Source: RCIO01 sp965232405
GTDB taxonomy: Bacteria > Pseudomonadota > Alphaproteobacteria > Rhizobiales > Rhizobiaceae
Reading direction: 5' to 3'
DNA: 64,000 nt
Assembly: GCA_965232405.1 (NCBI GenBank)
Contig: OZ246966.1
Coordinates: 992,001-1,056,000 of the forward strand
Both the position numbers and the translations under genes were made by a program. How positions within the stretch are numbered: position 1 is the first letter of the stretch; each line of letters starts with the position of its first letter. The notes under the pieces were generated by a model. The model was given only the letters and a program-made list of their open reading frames with translations. It searched no databases and was not told where the DNA came from. Shown piece after piece: positions 15,739 to 25,108 of the stretch.

Positions 15739-18700
15739 ATGACCGCTCGCAGCTATTCATATCTTGATGTCTCCGCGCTTGACGGCGTGCGCGAGAAACT
15801 GGTGGCCGGCGAAGCAGCGCTCGTGCTGCCGGCAGCGCTCGACGAGGTGATCTGGGCCAACGGACCGGGAGCAGCGCTTTTCGGCCATTCCGGTATCGTC
15901 AGCTTCGTCGGCGGCGATCCGGAACTCAGTGCTGCCGCCAAGCGGCAGATCTCGGCTACGCCCGGTTTCCCCGACATTGGGATCGGACGCACGGTCGCGG
16001 TTCGGCTTGCCAAGGGCGTTTCATCCCAGACAGTCATGTTCTCCGCCAGCACGGTCACGCTGCCGGACGGGGAAAAGGCTGTCCTGCTTTCGGTGGCCGA
16101 TGCGTTGGCCGACAAGCGCAGCGAAGCCGACAGTGCGGCGCGCGCCATTTCGGGCCTCACTTCCAATGGCGGCGGCGTGGCGCTCATCGGCGCGTCCGGG
16201 GCTGTGAAAGCCGCCTCTTCCGGCTTCGAGGCCCTCGGGATCGCTGCCGACACGCTCGAAGCCCTCGCAATCGAGGTTGCAGGCGAGATCGACCGTATGG
16301 TCAAGCGCCCGATCCCGACCGCGAATGGTGATCTGCCAGCCGGCATTGTCAGGCTTGCCGACGATCCGGCCGTCAGCCTGTTGATGATCGCCCATGACGG
16401 CGCAAGCGACGAAGAGACACCCGGCGACGAAGCCGACACCACCGCGGTGACGGCAGTGCCGGTTTCCGGCGACGCCGACCAGGAGAACGAAGCGGCAGCC
16501 ACCGAAAGCGGCCAAGGGGCGCCCGAGGCGGCATCCAGTGCTGCCGATGACGCGATTGCTGACACATCGGAAACCACCGCCGAAGAAGACGTGCAGGTCG
16601 AAGGGTCAAATTCCGGCGAGCCCGACGCTGATGCGCCTGCGACAGAGGTGGCCGACGCGGACGTACCTGCGGATGTTGCCGCCGGCGCGCCACCGCCGCC
16701 GGAAGGCGAAGACAAGTGGTACTTCAACGGCCACAACCAGGGCCGCGAGGAAGCGGTCGGGCAGGACAATACCGCTCCGGAGAGCACGAACGACAGTGCA
16801 GCGGCAACGGACGATGCAGCGCCTGAAACGCCGGGAACAGCGCCCGATCCGGCCGCCGCGCCGTTGCGCTTCGTCTGGCGCACCGACGCCGATGGCCGCT
16901 TCAGCGCCCTGTCGGACAATTTCCGCGAGGCGTTCGGCGCGGAGGCATCCGATGTCGTCGGACAGAACTTCGCCGACGTGGCAGAAAAGTTGGGGCTCGA
17001 CCCCGACCACGAGATCGCCGGGCTGATGAAGCGGCGCGATACCTGGTCCGGCCGCGCGGTCCTGTGGCCGATCGCCGGCACCGATCTTGTCGCGCCGGTC
17101 GATCTCGCGGCGCTTCCGGTCTATGGCCGCGACGGCACGTTCGAGGGTTTCCGCGGCTTCGGCATCGCACGCATGGCGGACGCTGTAGTGGACGAGCATG
17201 CGCGCGGCCTGTCGCTGACCGGCGAAATGCCGCCGCAGGCCCAGGAAGAAGAAGGCGAAGCCGCGCCAATCGTGGCGCCCGATGATTTCGCCGCCGACAC
17301 CGATGCAGAGACGCATGGCGATGATCCGTTCCAGGGCGAGGTTCCAGCACTTGCGCTCGATGGCGGACCGGAGCGGCGCGAATCCGACAAGGTGATCAGG
17401 CTTGCCGAACGCCGCAACCAGCCGCCCGCCAAGGGCCTCTCAAGCAGCGAGCAGCAGAATTTTCAGGAAATCGGCAAGCGACTGAAGGACGCCGATACCG
17501 AGGACACTGACACCGAAGCGGTTGCCACCGTCGACGAGACCGAGGCGGAAGCCGATAACACAGCCGAAACCGGTCTTGCCGTGGTCGAGACCGATGCCGA
17601 ACCATCGTCAGAGGAAGCAGCCCCGCTGTCTGACGACGGCGAAGTGATCGAAATCGCTGAAAGCGAGGATGCAACTGACGACCAGAACGAAGATCGGGTC
17701 GCAGGGGCAGATAACGCACAGTCGGCCGGTTCCGACACAAGCGCCGAGCTCGCCCCGACAGACACGGAGACCGAGGCGGTTTCCGGCGAAACTGTTTCGG
17801 AAGCAGATGACGTTCAGGACACCGAAGCAGCGTCGGTGACCGACGATGCCGAAGCGGTCGAGGCTGCCGAAGATTCGGAACCGTTGGAAGATCAGAACGA
17901 GGAATTGACCGCCCAGGTGGACGACAGCGCCGCCGCGGCCGATGATACGGACGAGGCGACCGAGTTCGAAACGCAGGACGAGCAGGAAGCGGTCGAAACT
18001 TCCGCTGCAGGCGAAGAACTGCCAGCCGCAGAGCAGACCAACGAGGACGCTGAAGAGGCCGAAGCCGCAGAGGCAAGCAAGGAAACCGCGGCGCCAGCCC
18101 CTGAACGGGAAGAGAGCGAGCGCCGGACGCCGGTGGGCTTGTCGGCCTTTCTGCCGTCGGCATTTGCAAGTGGCGGCACCGGCGATGCCGCGCTTGGCAT
18201 CGATTCAGCCGTCCTTTCGCGCCTGCCGCTGCCGCTTCTCATCCACTCCGGCGACGAGTTGCACTACGCCAATCGCGAGTTTCTTTCGCTCACCGGCTAC
18301 CGCTCGCTGGCGGAGTTCGACCTGGCAGGCGGCATGGATGCCATATTCGCCGAACCCTACGAGACCGACGGCGCAAGCGACCAGAGGCTGAAGCTGCGCA
18401 CGCGCGAGGGCGCGCAGTTTCCGGTCCATGCGTTCCTGCAGTCGGTCGGCTGGCAGGGCGGAAATGCGCTGCTTCTGGCGCTGCGGCGCGCCGACCATGC
18501 CGAGATTGCGGCGGACACGGCTGACGCGGACGATCTCGGCGCGCGCCTAGGCGAGCTACGCACCATCATCGATACGGCAACCGACGGCGTCGTCATCATC
18601 GACAATGACGGAGCCATCCGTTCGGTATCGAAACCGGCCGAGGCGCTGTTCGGTTACAACGACACCGACCTGACAGGCCGGCCCTTTACCTCGCTGTTTG

Positions 18701-19653
18701 CCATCGAGAGCCAGCGCCCGGCGCGTGAATATCTCGACGGGCTGGCAGGCAATGGCGTCGCCAGCGTGCTCAATGACGGGCGCGAAGTGATTGGTCGTGA
18801 AGCGCAGGGGCGTTTCATCCCGCTGTTCATGACCATCGGCCGGCTGCCGCATGAGAGCGGCTTCTGCGCTGTGCTACGTGACATCACGCACTGGAAGCGC
18901 GCCGAAGAGGAACTGACGGAAGCGCGTGCTGCGGCCGAGCGCGCGTCGTCCCAGAAGACCGAGTTCCTGGCACGCGTAAGCCACGAGATCCGCACGCCGC
19001 TCAATGCCATCATCGGCTTTTCGGAATTGATGATCGACGAGAAGTTCGGACCCATCGGCTCCGACCGCTATCGCGACTATCTGCGCGACATCAACCGGTC
19101 GGGCAATCATGTGCTCGACCTGGTCAACGACCTGCTCGACATTTCCAAAATCGAGGCCGGCCAGCAGGAACTTTCCTACGAGGCCGTGTCGCTCAACGAT
19201 GTGCTTGGCGAAGCGGTCGCCATGATGCAGCCGCAGGCCAACCGCGAGAGGGTGATCATCCGCTCCAGCCTGTCGTCCAACCTGCCGGAGGTGGTGGCAG
19301 ACCTGCGCTCGATCCGGCAGATCGCGCTCAACCTGTTGTCGAATGCGATCCGCTACACGCCGGCTGGCGGACAGGTGATTGTGTCGACGGTTTACGAACC
19401 GTCCGGCGACATCGCCATGCGGGTGCGCGACACCGGCGTCGGTATGGCCGCGGCGGAGATCGAGCAGGCGCTCAAGCCCTTCAAGCAGATCAATGCCATG
19501 AAGCGGCCGCGCGGCGACGGCACCGGTCTCGGCCTGCCACTGACCAAGGCGATGGTGGAGGCAAACCGCGCCCGGTTTGTCATCCAGTCCACGCCCGGCG
19601 AAGGCACGCTGGTCGAAATCATCTTCCCTTCGCAACGCGTTCTGGCCGACTGA
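15739..19653 (+). CDS. PdhS/CbrA-like multi-PAS sensor histidine kinase with long acidic linkers
   Basis: The 1304-residue protein has an N-terminal sensory region (~1-220), an acidic Ala/Glu/Asp/Thr linker (~220-373), PAS (~374-490), a second acidic linker (~492-800), PAS (~823-924), PAS (~935-1060), HisKA with phospho-acceptor H1082 in FLARVSHEIRTPLNAIIGF, and HATPase_c (NLLSNAIRYTPAGG ~1200, DTGVGMA ~1231, GTGLGLPLTKAMVE ~1261). The kinase core resembles PdhS of Brucella and CbrA of Sinorhizobium, which act on DivK in cell-cycle control. No receiver domain or transmembrane helix is visible, so it is a cytosolic kinase. The disordered insertions make it longer than typical PdhS proteins (about 1000 residues). 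Confidence 0.88.
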   Translation: MTARSYSYLDVSALDGVREKLVAGEAALVLPAALDEVIWANGPGAALFGHSGIVSFVGGDPELSAAAKRQISATPGFPDIGIGRTVAVRLAKGVSSQTVMFSASTVTLPDGEKAVLLSVADALADKRSEADSAARAISGLTSNGGGVALIGASGAVKAASSGFEALGIAADTLEALAIEVAGEIDRMVKRPIPTANGDLPAGIVRLADDPAVSLLMIAHDGASDEETPGDEADTTAVTAVPVSGDADQENEAAATESGQGAPEAASSAADDAIADTSETTAEEDVQVEGSNSGEPDADAPATEVADADVPADVAAGAPPPPEGEDKWYFNGHNQGREEAVGQDNTAPESTNDSAAATDDAAPETPGTAPDPAAAPLRFVWRTDADGRFSALSDNFREAFGAEASDVVGQNFADVAEKLGLDPDHEIAGLMKRRDTWSGRAVLWPIAGTDLVAPVDLAALPVYGRDGTFEGFRGFGIARMADAVVDEHARGLSLTGEMPPQAQEEEGEAAPIVAPDDFAADTDAETHGDDPFQGEVPALALDGGPERRESDKVIRLAERRNQPPAKGLSSSEQQNFQEIGKRLKDADTEDTDTEAVATVDETEAEADNTAETGLAVVETDAEPSSEEAAPLSDDGEVIEIAESEDATDDQNEDRVAGADNAQSAGSDTSAELAPTDTETEAVSGETVSEADDVQDTEAASVTDDAEAVEAAEDSEPLEDQNEELTAQVDDSAAAADDTDEATEFETQDEQEAVETSAAGEELPAAEQTNEDAEEAEAAEASKETAAPAPEREESERRTPVGLSAFLPSAFASGGTGDAALGIDSAVLSRLPLPLLIHSGDELHYANREFLSLTGYRSLAEFDLAGGMDAIFAEPYETDGASDQRLKLRTREGAQFPVHAFLQSVGWQGGNALLLALRRADHAEIAADTADADDLGARLGELRTIIDTATDGVVIIDNDGAIRSVSKPAEALFGYNDTDLTGRPFTSLFAIESQRPAREYLDGLAGNGVASVLNDGREVIGREAQGRFIPLFMTIGRLPHESGFCAVLRDITHWKRAEEELTEARAAAERASSQKTEFLARVSHEIRTPLNAIIGFSELMIDEKFGPIGSDRYRDYLRDINRSGNHVLDLVNDLLDISKIEAGQQELSYEAVSLNDVLGEAVAMMQPQANRERVIIRSSLSSNLPEVVADLRSIRQIALNLLSNAIRYTPAGGQVIVSTVYEPSGDIAMRVRDTGVGMAAAEIEQALKPFKQINAMKRPRGDGTGLGLPLTKAMVEANRARFVIQSTPGEGTLVEIIFPSQRVLAD

Positions 19654-19719
19654 CAAAAACTTGATCAGTGCGGTCAACTTGCCGCACCCGGTCAAGTGCC
19701 TGAATACTTGAGAGAAATA

Positions 19720-19738
19720 GTTTAGAATAATTCTAAAC
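19720..19738. promoter_or_regulatory. Irr-type iron control element (perfect 19-bp palindrome)
   Basis: GTTTAGAATAATTCTAAAC is a perfect inverted repeat of 8 bp around TAA. It matches the TTTAGAA-N3-TTCTAAA core of the rhizobial Irr box (ICE). It lies 130 bp before the start of the iron-binding protein gene and 67 bp after the kinase stop, so the iron transporter is its obvious target. Irr can repress or activate; the distance upstream of a TTGACG/TGATTA promoter candidate (19762-19789) would suit activation under low iron. Confidence 0.8.
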
Positions 19739-19867
19739 AACTGATTTCATTGCCATTTCTGTTGACGCGGCACATGATATCCGTGATTACGCGGCCAGTC
19801 GCCGGTGTGGCGACGGACAGTGATCAACTCCGGGGAACTTGAACCCCGCGGTTTTCGGAGGTTTCCA

Positions 19868-20926
19868 ATGGCCAACTCCACGCCCCGCAGCTCTCTCGCC
19901 CGCCTGTCAGCGGCGGCCATGGCTGCAGGCATCGCGTTTGTGCCCTTTGCCGCTAGCGCGGAAGGCACCGTCAACATCTATTCCTATCGTCAGCCCGATC
20001 TGATCAGGCCGCTGCTCGACGCCTTCACGGCCGAGACCGGCATTGAGACCGAAGTACTTTTCCTCGATTCCGGCATTGACGAGCGCATCGCGGCAGAGGG
20101 TTCGAACTCGCCTGCCGACCTGATCTTCACCGTGGATATTGGCCGCCTCGCAGGCGCCAAGGCAGCCGGCGTCACCCAGCCGGTAGAGAACGAGACGATC
20201 AACGCCAACATCCCTTCGCAGTACCGCGATTCGGAAGGCCATTGGTTCGGCCTCACAACGCGCGGCCGTGTGGTCTATGCCTCGAAGGAGCGGGTTGCGC
20301 AGGACACGATCACCTATGAGGAACTGGCCGACCCGAAATGGGAAGGCAAGATCTGCACCCGCAGCGGCCAGCACGTCTACAACATCGCGCTGTTCGCCTC
20401 CATGGTTGCGCATCACGGCGCCGACTATGCCGAGACCTGGCTGGAAGGCCTGAAGAACAACCTCGCACGCAAACCGGAAGGCAATGACCGCGCGCAGGCA
20501 AAGGCAATCTACTCCGGCGAGTGCGACATCGGCCTCGGCAACACCTACTATGTCGGTCTCATGCAGACCAACGAGAAGGAGCCGGAGCAGAAGGAATGGG
20601 CCGCGGCGATGAAGGTCCTGTTCCCCAACAGCGGCGACCGTGGAACCCATGTCAACCTTTCCGGCATGGCGCTCGCCAAGCACGCCCCGAACAAAGAAAA
20701 CGCGCTGAAGCTGATGGAGTTCCTGTCGAGCCCGAAGGGTCAGGAAATCTACGCCGAGCAGGTGTTCGAGTATCCGATCGGTCCGGGCACGGAAGCTTCC
20801 GACATCGTGAAGGGCTTCGGCGAAATGACGCCCGACACGCTGCCGCTTGAAGACATCGCGGCCAACCGCAAGACGGCTTCGGAACTGGTCGACAAGGTCG
20901 GCTACAATGACGGGCCGTCAAGCTGA
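19868..20926 (+). CDS. Periplasmic Fe(3+)-binding protein of an ABC transporter (FbpA/FutA type)
   Basis: The 352-residue protein has a Sec signal peptide (hydrophobic run, cleavage after AFVPFAASA near residue 31) and a mature class II substrate-binding fold: VNIYSYRQPDLIRPLL, SPADLIFTVDIGRLAGAKAAG and the paired tyrosines of NTYYVGLMQ that bind ferric iron in FbpA/FutA. It delivers iron to the permease encoded next. GGAGG precedes the ATG at 19868; the longer frame from 19805 would hide the signal peptide. Upstream is an Irr-type palindrome. Confidence 0.9.
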   Translation: MANSTPRSSLARLSAAAMAAGIAFVPFAASAEGTVNIYSYRQPDLIRPLLDAFTAETGIETEVLFLDSGIDERIAAEGSNSPADLIFTVDIGRLAGAKAAGVTQPVENETINANIPSQYRDSEGHWFGLTTRGRVVYASKERVAQDTITYEELADPKWEGKICTRSGQHVYNIALFASMVAHHGADYAETWLEGLKNNLARKPEGNDRAQAKAIYSGECDIGLGNTYYVGLMQTNEKEPEQKEWAAAMKVLFPNSGDRGTHVNLSGMALAKHAPNKENALKLMEFLSSPKGQEIYAEQVFEYPIGPGTEASDIVKGFGEMTPDTLPLEDIAANRKTASELVDKVGYNDGPSS

Positions 20927-20950
20927 CGCCTGGCACTGCATATTCTGACG

Positions 20951-20977
20951 GGGGGCCGGGTCGACGATCCGGCCCCC
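20951..20977 (+). promoter_or_regulatory. GC-rich intercistronic hairpin after the iron-binding protein gene
   Basis: GGGGGCCGG pairs perfectly with CCGGCCCCC across a 9-base loop in the short gap between the binding-protein and permease genes. No T-run follows. Such hairpins often stabilise the upstream mRNA or dampen read-through so that the binding protein is made in excess over the permease. Confidence 0.6.
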
Positions 20978-21020
20978 TGCCCGTTTCCGGCACGGGTTTT
21001 GCCGAAGCGGAACGGTGCAC

Positions 21021-22721
21021 ATGACAGTAGCCGCGCCTCCTCCTCGCGCAGTACCCGCTACCATGCGGCCGGTGCGCGGCAGCCGGCATTTCGGTGCGTT
21101 GCTGCCCGCCATGATTGCTATGGCAATCGCGCTGATGCCGATTGCGGTGGTGGTTGCCATTGCCTTGTCGGGCGACGGTTCCGACTGGCCGCACCTTGCG
21201 CAGTACGTCATACCGCAATCCACGGCGACCACGCTGTGGCTGCTTGTGCTGGTCGCCGCCGGCACGGCCTCGATAGGCGTCACCAGCGCATGGATGGTCG
21301 TCGCCTACGATTTTCCGTTCCGGCGCACACTTGCCTGGACCTTGGTACTGCCGCTCGCGGTGCCGCCCTATCTGGCTGCCTACGCTTTCGCGGAGTTTCT
21401 GCATTTCACCGGGCCGGTCCAGGGAGGGGTGCGCGCACTGTTCGGATTTCAGACCCCGCGTGACTACTGGTTTCCCGAAATCCGATCGACCGAGGGTGCG
21501 GCTTTCGTGCTCTCGATGGTGCTCTACCCTTATGTCTATCTGACCAGCCGCGTCGTCTTCATCATGCAGGGCCGCAATATTGGCGACGTCGCGCGCACGC
21601 TGGGTGCACGGCCGCTCAAGGTGCTGCGAACCATCCTGCTGCCGGTCGCGCGGCCGGCAATCGTGGCCGGCGTGGCGCTGGTTCTGATGGAAACGCTCAA
21701 CGATATCGGCGCTTCAAAATATCTCGGCGTCCAGACCCTCACCTATTCGGTCTATACGACCTGGCTGAACCGCAGCAGCCTTGAAGGTGCCGCGCAGATT
21801 GCAGTCATGATGCTCATCATCGTGGTGGCCGTGCTGATGATGGAGCAATGGGCAAGGCGCAAGCAGCGCTTCCATGTCGGGCGGGGCTCGCAGATGAATG
21901 CGCATCCGCCGCGCGTGAAGCTGACAGGCGTCCGCGCAGCACTCGCCACGCTGGCGACTGGCGCACCCGTTGGTTTCGGCTTCGGCATCCCGCTCTACAT
22001 CTTTGGCGACTATGCCTCGCGCCGTCTCTACCAGCTCACCGAGCCCGACCTCGCCGAAGCGCTGCTCAACAGCATCACCGTTGCATCCGCGGCGGCCATC
22101 ATCACGGTACTCGTGGCGCTGCTGCTGATCCATGCCTCTCGGCTTGATCGCTCGAAGCCGGTCGCGGTCGCCACCCGGCTCGCCATGATCGGCTATGCGC
22201 TTCCCGGCACCGTGCTTGGTCTTGGCCTGCTGTTCGCGCTGGCGCGCATAGACAACCAGATCGACGCCTGGGCGCGTGGTCTGTTCGGCTTCTCCACCGG
22301 CCTGATTTTCACCGGGTCGGCCGCTGCCGTCGTTCTTGTCTGCTCCATCCGCTTTCTGGCGCTGGCCGAAGGCGCATTGCGGGGCGGGATCGAGAAACTG
22401 CCACCGCACCTCGACGAGGCGGCCCGCAGTCTTGGCCGGTCGCCGACGCGCAGCGCCGTCGGCGTCATGCTGCCGCTGCTGAAGCCCGCCGTCTTCACGG
22501 CTGCGGTGCTGGTCTTCGTCGATACGGTGAAGGAGCTGTCGGCAACGATCCTGCTTCGGCCGTTCGGTTTCAACACGCTGGCCACCTCCGTGTTCGAGGA
22601 TGCCTCGCGCGGTGTGCCGGAAGACGGCGCGATGGCGGCGCTTGCCATCATCGCAACATCGGTCATTCCGGTGTTCCTGCTATCGGGAGCGCTGATGAGA
22701 GACCGCGACGCCAAGCTGTAA
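21021..22721 (+). CDS. Fe(3+) ABC transporter permease (FbpB type, fused two-domain)
   Basis: The 566-residue integral membrane protein carries two BPD_transp_1 domains with about 12 predicted helices in all. Each half has an EAA-type cytoplasmic loop: DVARTLGARPLKVLRTILLP in the first half and DEAARSLGRSPTRSAVGVMLP in the second. This fused architecture is typical of the ferric iron family FbpB/FutB. It lies 94 bp after the binding protein gene. The expected ATPase (FbpC) gene is absent; the next gene faces the opposite way, so an ATPase must be encoded elsewhere. ATG at 21021 is preferred to a GTG at 21015. Confidence 0.9.
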   Translation: MTVAAPPPRAVPATMRPVRGSRHFGALLPAMIAMAIALMPIAVVVAIALSGDGSDWPHLAQYVIPQSTATTLWLLVLVAAGTASIGVTSAWMVVAYDFPFRRTLAWTLVLPLAVPPYLAAYAFAEFLHFTGPVQGGVRALFGFQTPRDYWFPEIRSTEGAAFVLSMVLYPYVYLTSRVVFIMQGRNIGDVARTLGARPLKVLRTILLPVARPAIVAGVALVLMETLNDIGASKYLGVQTLTYSVYTTWLNRSSLEGAAQIAVMMLIIVVAVLMMEQWARRKQRFHVGRGSQMNAHPPRVKLTGVRAALATLATGAPVGFGFGIPLYIFGDYASRRLYQLTEPDLAEALLNSITVASAAAIITVLVALLLIHASRLDRSKPVAVATRLAMIGYALPGTVLGLGLLFALARIDNQIDAWARGLFGFSTGLIFTGSAAAVVLVCSIRFLALAEGALRGGIEKLPPHLDEAARSLGRSPTRSAVGVMLPLLKPAVFTAAVLVFVDTVKELSATILLRPFGFNTLATSVFEDASRGVPEDGAMAALAIIATSVIPVFLLSGALMRDRDAKL

Positions 22722-22750
22722 CGCCCGCCCGCCTGCCACACTTGCGAACA

Positions 22751-22776
22751 AAAGAAAGGCGCCCCGAAGGGCGCCT
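22751..22776 (-). terminator. Rho-independent terminator between convergent iron permease and acetoacetyl-CoA synthetase genes
   Basis: A perfect 8-bp stem AGGCGCCC-CGAA-GGGCGCCT (22757-22776) is flanked on the left by AAAGAA, which on the minus strand gives TTTCTTT after the stem. It therefore suits termination of the leftward transcript, and as a strong hairpin may also serve the rightward one. The remaining ~180 bp to the synthetase stop hold nothing recognisable. Confidence 0.65.
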
Positions 22777-22955
22777 GAAAATTGGGAAATCTGTGGCTGT
22801 CAGAGCGGGCTCGTTCGAATGTCGAATTCGCATCAATCTCGAGCGCGAATATCGGGGTTGTCCCGTTAACAACTCCTTACCGCGCTGTTTAGGAGTTTAC
22901 GCTTCTGTACCACTCCTGAAGTTGAGGTAAATTTTCGCGCTACGTTTCGTTAACC

Positions 22956-24914
22956 CTATTCGGCGAGCTCAGGCAGGTTGCGGAACAGTTCCAGCGCCTC
23001 GGGATTGGCAAGCGCTTCCTGGTTTTTCACCGCGCGTCCATGCACCACGTCCCGCACGGCAAGCTCTGTGATCTTGCCCGATTTGGTACGCGGGATATCG
23101 GCAACGGCAACGATGCGGGCCGGCACGTGGCGCGGCGTTGCGCCTGACCTGATCTTGTCGCGGATCGTCTTTTCCAGCGCCTCGTCCAGTACAGCACCTT
23201 CGGCCAGCCGTACAAACAGCACCACCCGCACGTCGTCCTGCCAGTCCTGGCCGATGCAGATCGCCTCAAGCACCTCTGGCAGCTGCTCCACCTGGTTGTA
23301 GATTTCGGCGGTGCCGATGCGCACGCCGCCGGGGTTCAATGTCGCGTCAGAGCGGCCGTGAATGATCATGCCGCCATGTTCGGTCCACTCGGCGAAGTCG
23401 CCGTGACACCAGATGTTGTCGAAGCGTTCGAAATAGGCGGAACGGTATTTCGAACCGTCGGCATCGTTCCAGAACATGATCGGCATGGAAGGAAACGCCT
23501 TCGTGCAAACCAGTTCGCCTTTCTCGCGTTCTACATGCCGGCCATCATCGTCCCAGACGTCGGTCGCCATGCCGAGGCCAGGCCCCTGGATTTCGCCCGT
23601 CCACACTGGCTTTGTGGGAATGCCGAGCACAAAGCAGGCAGCGATGTCGGTGCCGCCCGAAATCGATGCCAGATGCACATTGTCCTTGATGCCGGAATAG
23701 ACGAACTCGAAGCCTTCGGGGGACAGGGGCGAGCCGGTTGAGGAAATGACGCGCACGCTTGAAAGGTCGTGCGTCTTCTTCGGCTCCAGCCCTGCCTTGC
23801 GCACGGAATCAATGAATTTGGCCGAGGTGCCGAAATAGGTCATCCGCTCGGCCTGCGCATAATCGAAAATGGCATTGCCGTCCGGATAGAAGGGCGATCC
23901 GTCATAAAGCAGCAGGGTTGCGCCTGAGGCCAGGCCTGTCACCAGCCAGTTCCACATCATCCAGCCACAAGTGGTGAAATAGAAGAACCGGTCCCCCGGC
24001 TTGATGCCGGCATGGAGCTGATGCTCCTTCAGATGCTGCAAAAGGATGCCGCCAACGCAATGCACGATGCATTTGGGGATGCCGGTCGTACCGGATGAAA
24101 AAAGGATGTAGAGCGGGTGCTCGAATGGCAGGCGCTCGAATGTCAGCTGTGCGGGTGAGAACGCCGAAGCGGCAGCCGCGAGGGTTTGCGCGCCATCGAT
24201 CGACTTGGCCGCTTCGTCGGCCTTGCCGAGATAGTCGACGATGAGCGTGGCACGCACGGTCGGCAGCTTGGCCAGCACCTCGGCAACCTTGCCTGCCACG
24301 TCTATGGTCTTGCCGTTGTAATAATAGCCATCCGGCGCGATGAAGATCGTCGGCTCGATCTGGCCAAAACGGTCGAGCACACCCTGGGTTCCAAAATCGG
24401 GTGAGCAGGACGACCAGATCGCGCCGAGCGACGTGGCGGCCAGCATTGCGGCAATGGTCTCGGGCATGTTCGGCATCATGGCCGCCACGCGGTCACCGGC
24501 CTTCACACCTTGTGCGCGCATAAACTGCTGAAGCAGCGAGACCTGATCGCGAAGTTCGTCCCAGGACCAGCGGCGCTCCACCTTGTCTTCACCGCGAAAG
24601 ACAATGGCATCACCCTTTCCCGGTCTTGCCAGCAGATTTTCGGCAAAATTCAGCCTTGCGTCGGGAAAGAACGACGCGCCCGGCATGCAGTCGCCATTCT
24701 TCAGCACCGTCTCGCCCGGCTCGCCCACGACCCCGCAATAGTCCCAGATCAGGCTCCAGAACGCCTCGCGTTCGTCAATCGACCATGCGTGCAGCGCGTC
24801 ATAGTCCGGCAGATCGCGCCCTGCCCGCTTTGAGGCCTGCGTCATGAAGTCAGTCAAAGCGGAATTGTCGACCCTGTCGGGTGACGGCGTCCAAAGAGGG
24901 GTGTTCTGCGGCAT
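22956..24914 (-). CDS. Acetoacetate-CoA ligase
   Basis: The 652-residue adenylate-forming enzyme begins with the ACS-type N-terminal domain (LWTPSPDRVDNSALTDFM) and FAENLLARPG. The nucleotide-binding motif is LFSSGTTGIPKCIVH near residue 275; SCSPDFGTQGVLDRFGQIEP, TLNPGGVRIGTAEIY and the C-terminal catalytic lysine region IPRTKSGKITELAV also match acetoacetyl-CoA synthetase rather than acetyl-CoA synthetase. It activates acetoacetate from PHB or ketone-body breakdown (the role of acsA2 in Sinorhizobium). That connects it with the phasin gene nearby. Confidence 0.9.
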   Translation of the reverse strand: MPQNTPLWTPSPDRVDNSALTDFMTQASKRAGRDLPDYDALHAWSIDEREAFWSLIWDYCGVVGEPGETVLKNGDCMPGASFFPDARLNFAENLLARPGKGDAIVFRGEDKVERRWSWDELRDQVSLLQQFMRAQGVKAGDRVAAMMPNMPETIAAMLAATSLGAIWSSCSPDFGTQGVLDRFGQIEPTIFIAPDGYYYNGKTIDVAGKVAEVLAKLPTVRATLIVDYLGKADEAAKSIDGAQTLAAAASAFSPAQLTFERLPFEHPLYILFSSGTTGIPKCIVHCVGGILLQHLKEHQLHAGIKPGDRFFYFTTCGWMMWNWLVTGLASGATLLLYDGSPFYPDGNAIFDYAQAERMTYFGTSAKFIDSVRKAGLEPKKTHDLSSVRVISSTGSPLSPEGFEFVYSGIKDNVHLASISGGTDIAACFVLGIPTKPVWTGEIQGPGLGMATDVWDDDGRHVEREKGELVCTKAFPSMPIMFWNDADGSKYRSAYFERFDNIWCHGDFAEWTEHGGMIIHGRSDATLNPGGVRIGTAEIYNQVEQLPEVLEAICIGQDWQDDVRVVLFVRLAEGAVLDEALEKTIRDKIRSGATPRHVPARIVAVADIPRTKSGKITELAVRDVVHGRAVKNQEALANPEALELFRNLPELAE

Positions 24915-25108
24915 CGTATTCTCCGTTCAGGCGGCCTGCTTATGCCGCGCGTTCCGGAAGCCGACAAGAGGTTGGAAATACCTACAAACACCTGAAAGGC
25001 CGGACACCGAACATTGCGGATTCGGAAGCAGCGCCATCGCGAGGCCATAAATGCTTGAAAAGCGTAGCGACTTGTTTAGGCAGGTACTGGGCTCGGGAAA
25101 GAGGCAGA

